Part shown: positions 11,412 through 12,136 of the stretch, piece by piece
How the letters are laid out: every line of letters begins with the position of its first letter
Position numbering within the stretch: the stretch's first letter is position 1
NCBI GenBank assembly: GCA_036676195.1
Contig: JAKFDK010000038.1
Coordinates: 1 to 12,136, forward strand
DNA from: JAKFDK01 sp036676195
Lineage (GTDB): Bacteria > Bacillota > Sulfobacillia > Symbiobacteriales > ZC4RG38
Length of the DNA: 12,136 nucleotides
Direction: 5' to 3'
Translations under genes and position numbers: made by a program
The notes under the pieces: model-generated
The model's database searches: none
Told to the model about the DNA's origin: nothing
What the model saw: only the letters and a program-made list of their open reading frames with translations

Positions 11412-12136
11412 CTACTCCTGATCGTCCTTGAACATCAGCATCATCAGGCAACAGGTGACGGTGGCGGTGGTCGCCCCACCTACGGCCCCCTGGGCCGCCT
11501 GCGGGAGCACCCCGCTGGCAGACTGAACCGATATGGGAGCCTCTGCCCCATCCTCATCTCCCTTGCGCACCGGGTCGTCGTCCATGTCCACAACACTGTC
11601 GGAAGGGAAGGGACCGGCGACAGGACCTGAAGGGAAGGGGCCTGATGAGGGCGCTGTCAAGAAGGGTCCGGATGAGGCGTTGCCCGGTGCGAACGGCCCC
11701 AGGGCCACAGAGGCGGTCCAGATGGAGGGCCGGCTGGTCTCCGCCTCGGCGCTGTCCTGAGCCGCAACGGGCGCCAGCGTGGGGGTGGTGTCTGTCTGCG
11801 GCACCGGGGCGGTGTGGGTCTCGGTCGCAGTGTCTGAGCTCACGCCGGGGGACGGGTCCGACGCGCTGAAGGTCGGGGCAGTATCGTCCGCGACGGTCGC
11901 GTCCGGCACCGGGGCAGTATCGTCCGCCACGGCCGCGTCCGGCACCGGGGCAGTATCGTCCGCCACGGCCTCATCCGGCACCGGGGCAGTATCGTCCGCC
12001 ACGGCCTCATCCGGCACCGGGGCAGTATCGTCCGCGACGGCCGCGTCCGGCACCGGGGCGGGTTCGTCCGCGACGACCTCATCCGGCACCGGGGCGGGTT
12101 CGTCCGCGACGACCTCATCCGGCACCGGGGCGGGTT
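11412..12136 (-). CDS. acidic Pro/Ala/Val repeat protein (N-terminus outside window)
   Basis: The C-terminal 240 or so residues are visible. They begin with seven full 12-residue repeats (PDEVVADEPAPV changing to PDAAVADDTAPV; 11871-12122), preceded by part of another. A Thr/Ser/Pro-rich linker, four GPF motifs (LGPF, SGPF, SGPF, AGPF) and a closing stretch ending TCCLMMLMFKDDQE follow. The composition suggests an extended, disordered, negatively charged stalk outside the cell; no LPxTG anchor is seen. Being directly upstream of the channel gene, it may be a cell-surface partner. The real start lies beyond the window; the frame stays open to the edge. I recognise no family. Confidence 0.7.
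   Translation of the reverse strand, partial: PAPVPDEVVADEPAPVPDEVVADEPAPVPDAAVADDTAPVPDEAVADDTAPVPDEAVADDTAPVPDAAVADDTAPVPDATVADDTAPTFSASDPSPGVSSDTATETHTAPVPQTDTTPTLAPVAAQDSAEAETSRPSIWTASVALGPFAPGNASSGPFLTAPSSGPFPSGPVAGPFPSDSVVDMDDDPVRKGDEDGAEAPISVQSASGVLPQAAQGAVGGATTATVTCCLMMLMFKDDQE
11871..12122 (-). repeat. seven tandem 36-bp coding repeats
   Basis: Seven 36-bp units, in frame, encode PD[EA][VAT]VAD[DE][TP]AP[VT]. Two variants occur: a DEP type nearest the window edge and a DDT type on the inner side. Neighbouring units are nearly identical at DNA level, which points to recent slippage or unequal exchange. The array continues past the window edge. Confidence 0.9.

Noticed and set aside
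11871..12136. 36-bp repeats as a possible CRISPR array
   Set aside because: The units abut without spacers and are in frame in a long ORF, so they are coding repeats.

Overview
The window looks like a stretch of accessory DNA in a GC-rich, Gram-positive-like bacterium. Symbiobacterium or a related thermophilic Firmicute is my best guess, from high GC, strong AGGAGG ribosome binding sites, GTG starts, and the pairing of a prokaryotic pentameric ligand-gated channel with a membrane-anchored HD-GYP protein. That assignment is inference, not proof.

Layout. (1) 1-2737, minus strand: a decaying Mu/Tn552-like transposon. It has a zinc-ribbon/HTH accessory protein, a DD(35)E transposase with a frameshift near its N-terminus, and an ExeA/TniB-like AAA ATPase cut off by the window edge. 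(2) 2880-3562: a tandem array of about 281-bp direct repeats. The two complete units each hold a covarying hairpin, a second hairpin that covers the ribosome binding site, a 24-residue very hydrophobic peptide gene, and two more hairpins after the stop codon. Fragments of further units flank them. I know of no described family that matches, and it is the most novel-looking item here. (3) 3563-4245: no convincing gene. It holds a low-confidence 72-residue ORF with one membrane segment and four copies of a TTTTGCACA-type motif that may be a relic insertion-sequence end. (4) 4246-8680, minus strand: a two-gene McrBC-like (type IV restriction) operon. The upstream gene encodes an McrB-type AAA+ motor with an SRA-like modified-DNA-reading domain. 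The downstream gene, 4 bp later, encodes a DUF2357/PD-(D/E)XK nuclease. (5) 8866-10323, plus strand: a seven- or eight-TM HD-GYP cyclic-di-GMP phosphodiesterase, ending in a strong 16-bp hairpin. (6) 10439-12136, minus strand: a pentameric ligand-gated ion channel, and 37 bp upstream of it an acidic Pro/Ala/Val-rich protein built on 12-residue repeats that runs off the window.

How parts work together. The motor and nuclease genes should form one complex: the SRA-like domain finds modified DNA, the AAA+ ring translocates, and the nuclease subunit cuts. The hydrophobic peptide cassettes lie between a transposon and this defence operon, and have features expected of a type I toxin array or a regulated membrane-peptide family; neither role is shown. 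The channel and the repeat protein are probably co-transcribed and may act together at the cell surface. The defence operon is visibly poorer in GC than the HD-GYP and channel genes, which suggests it arrived by transfer.
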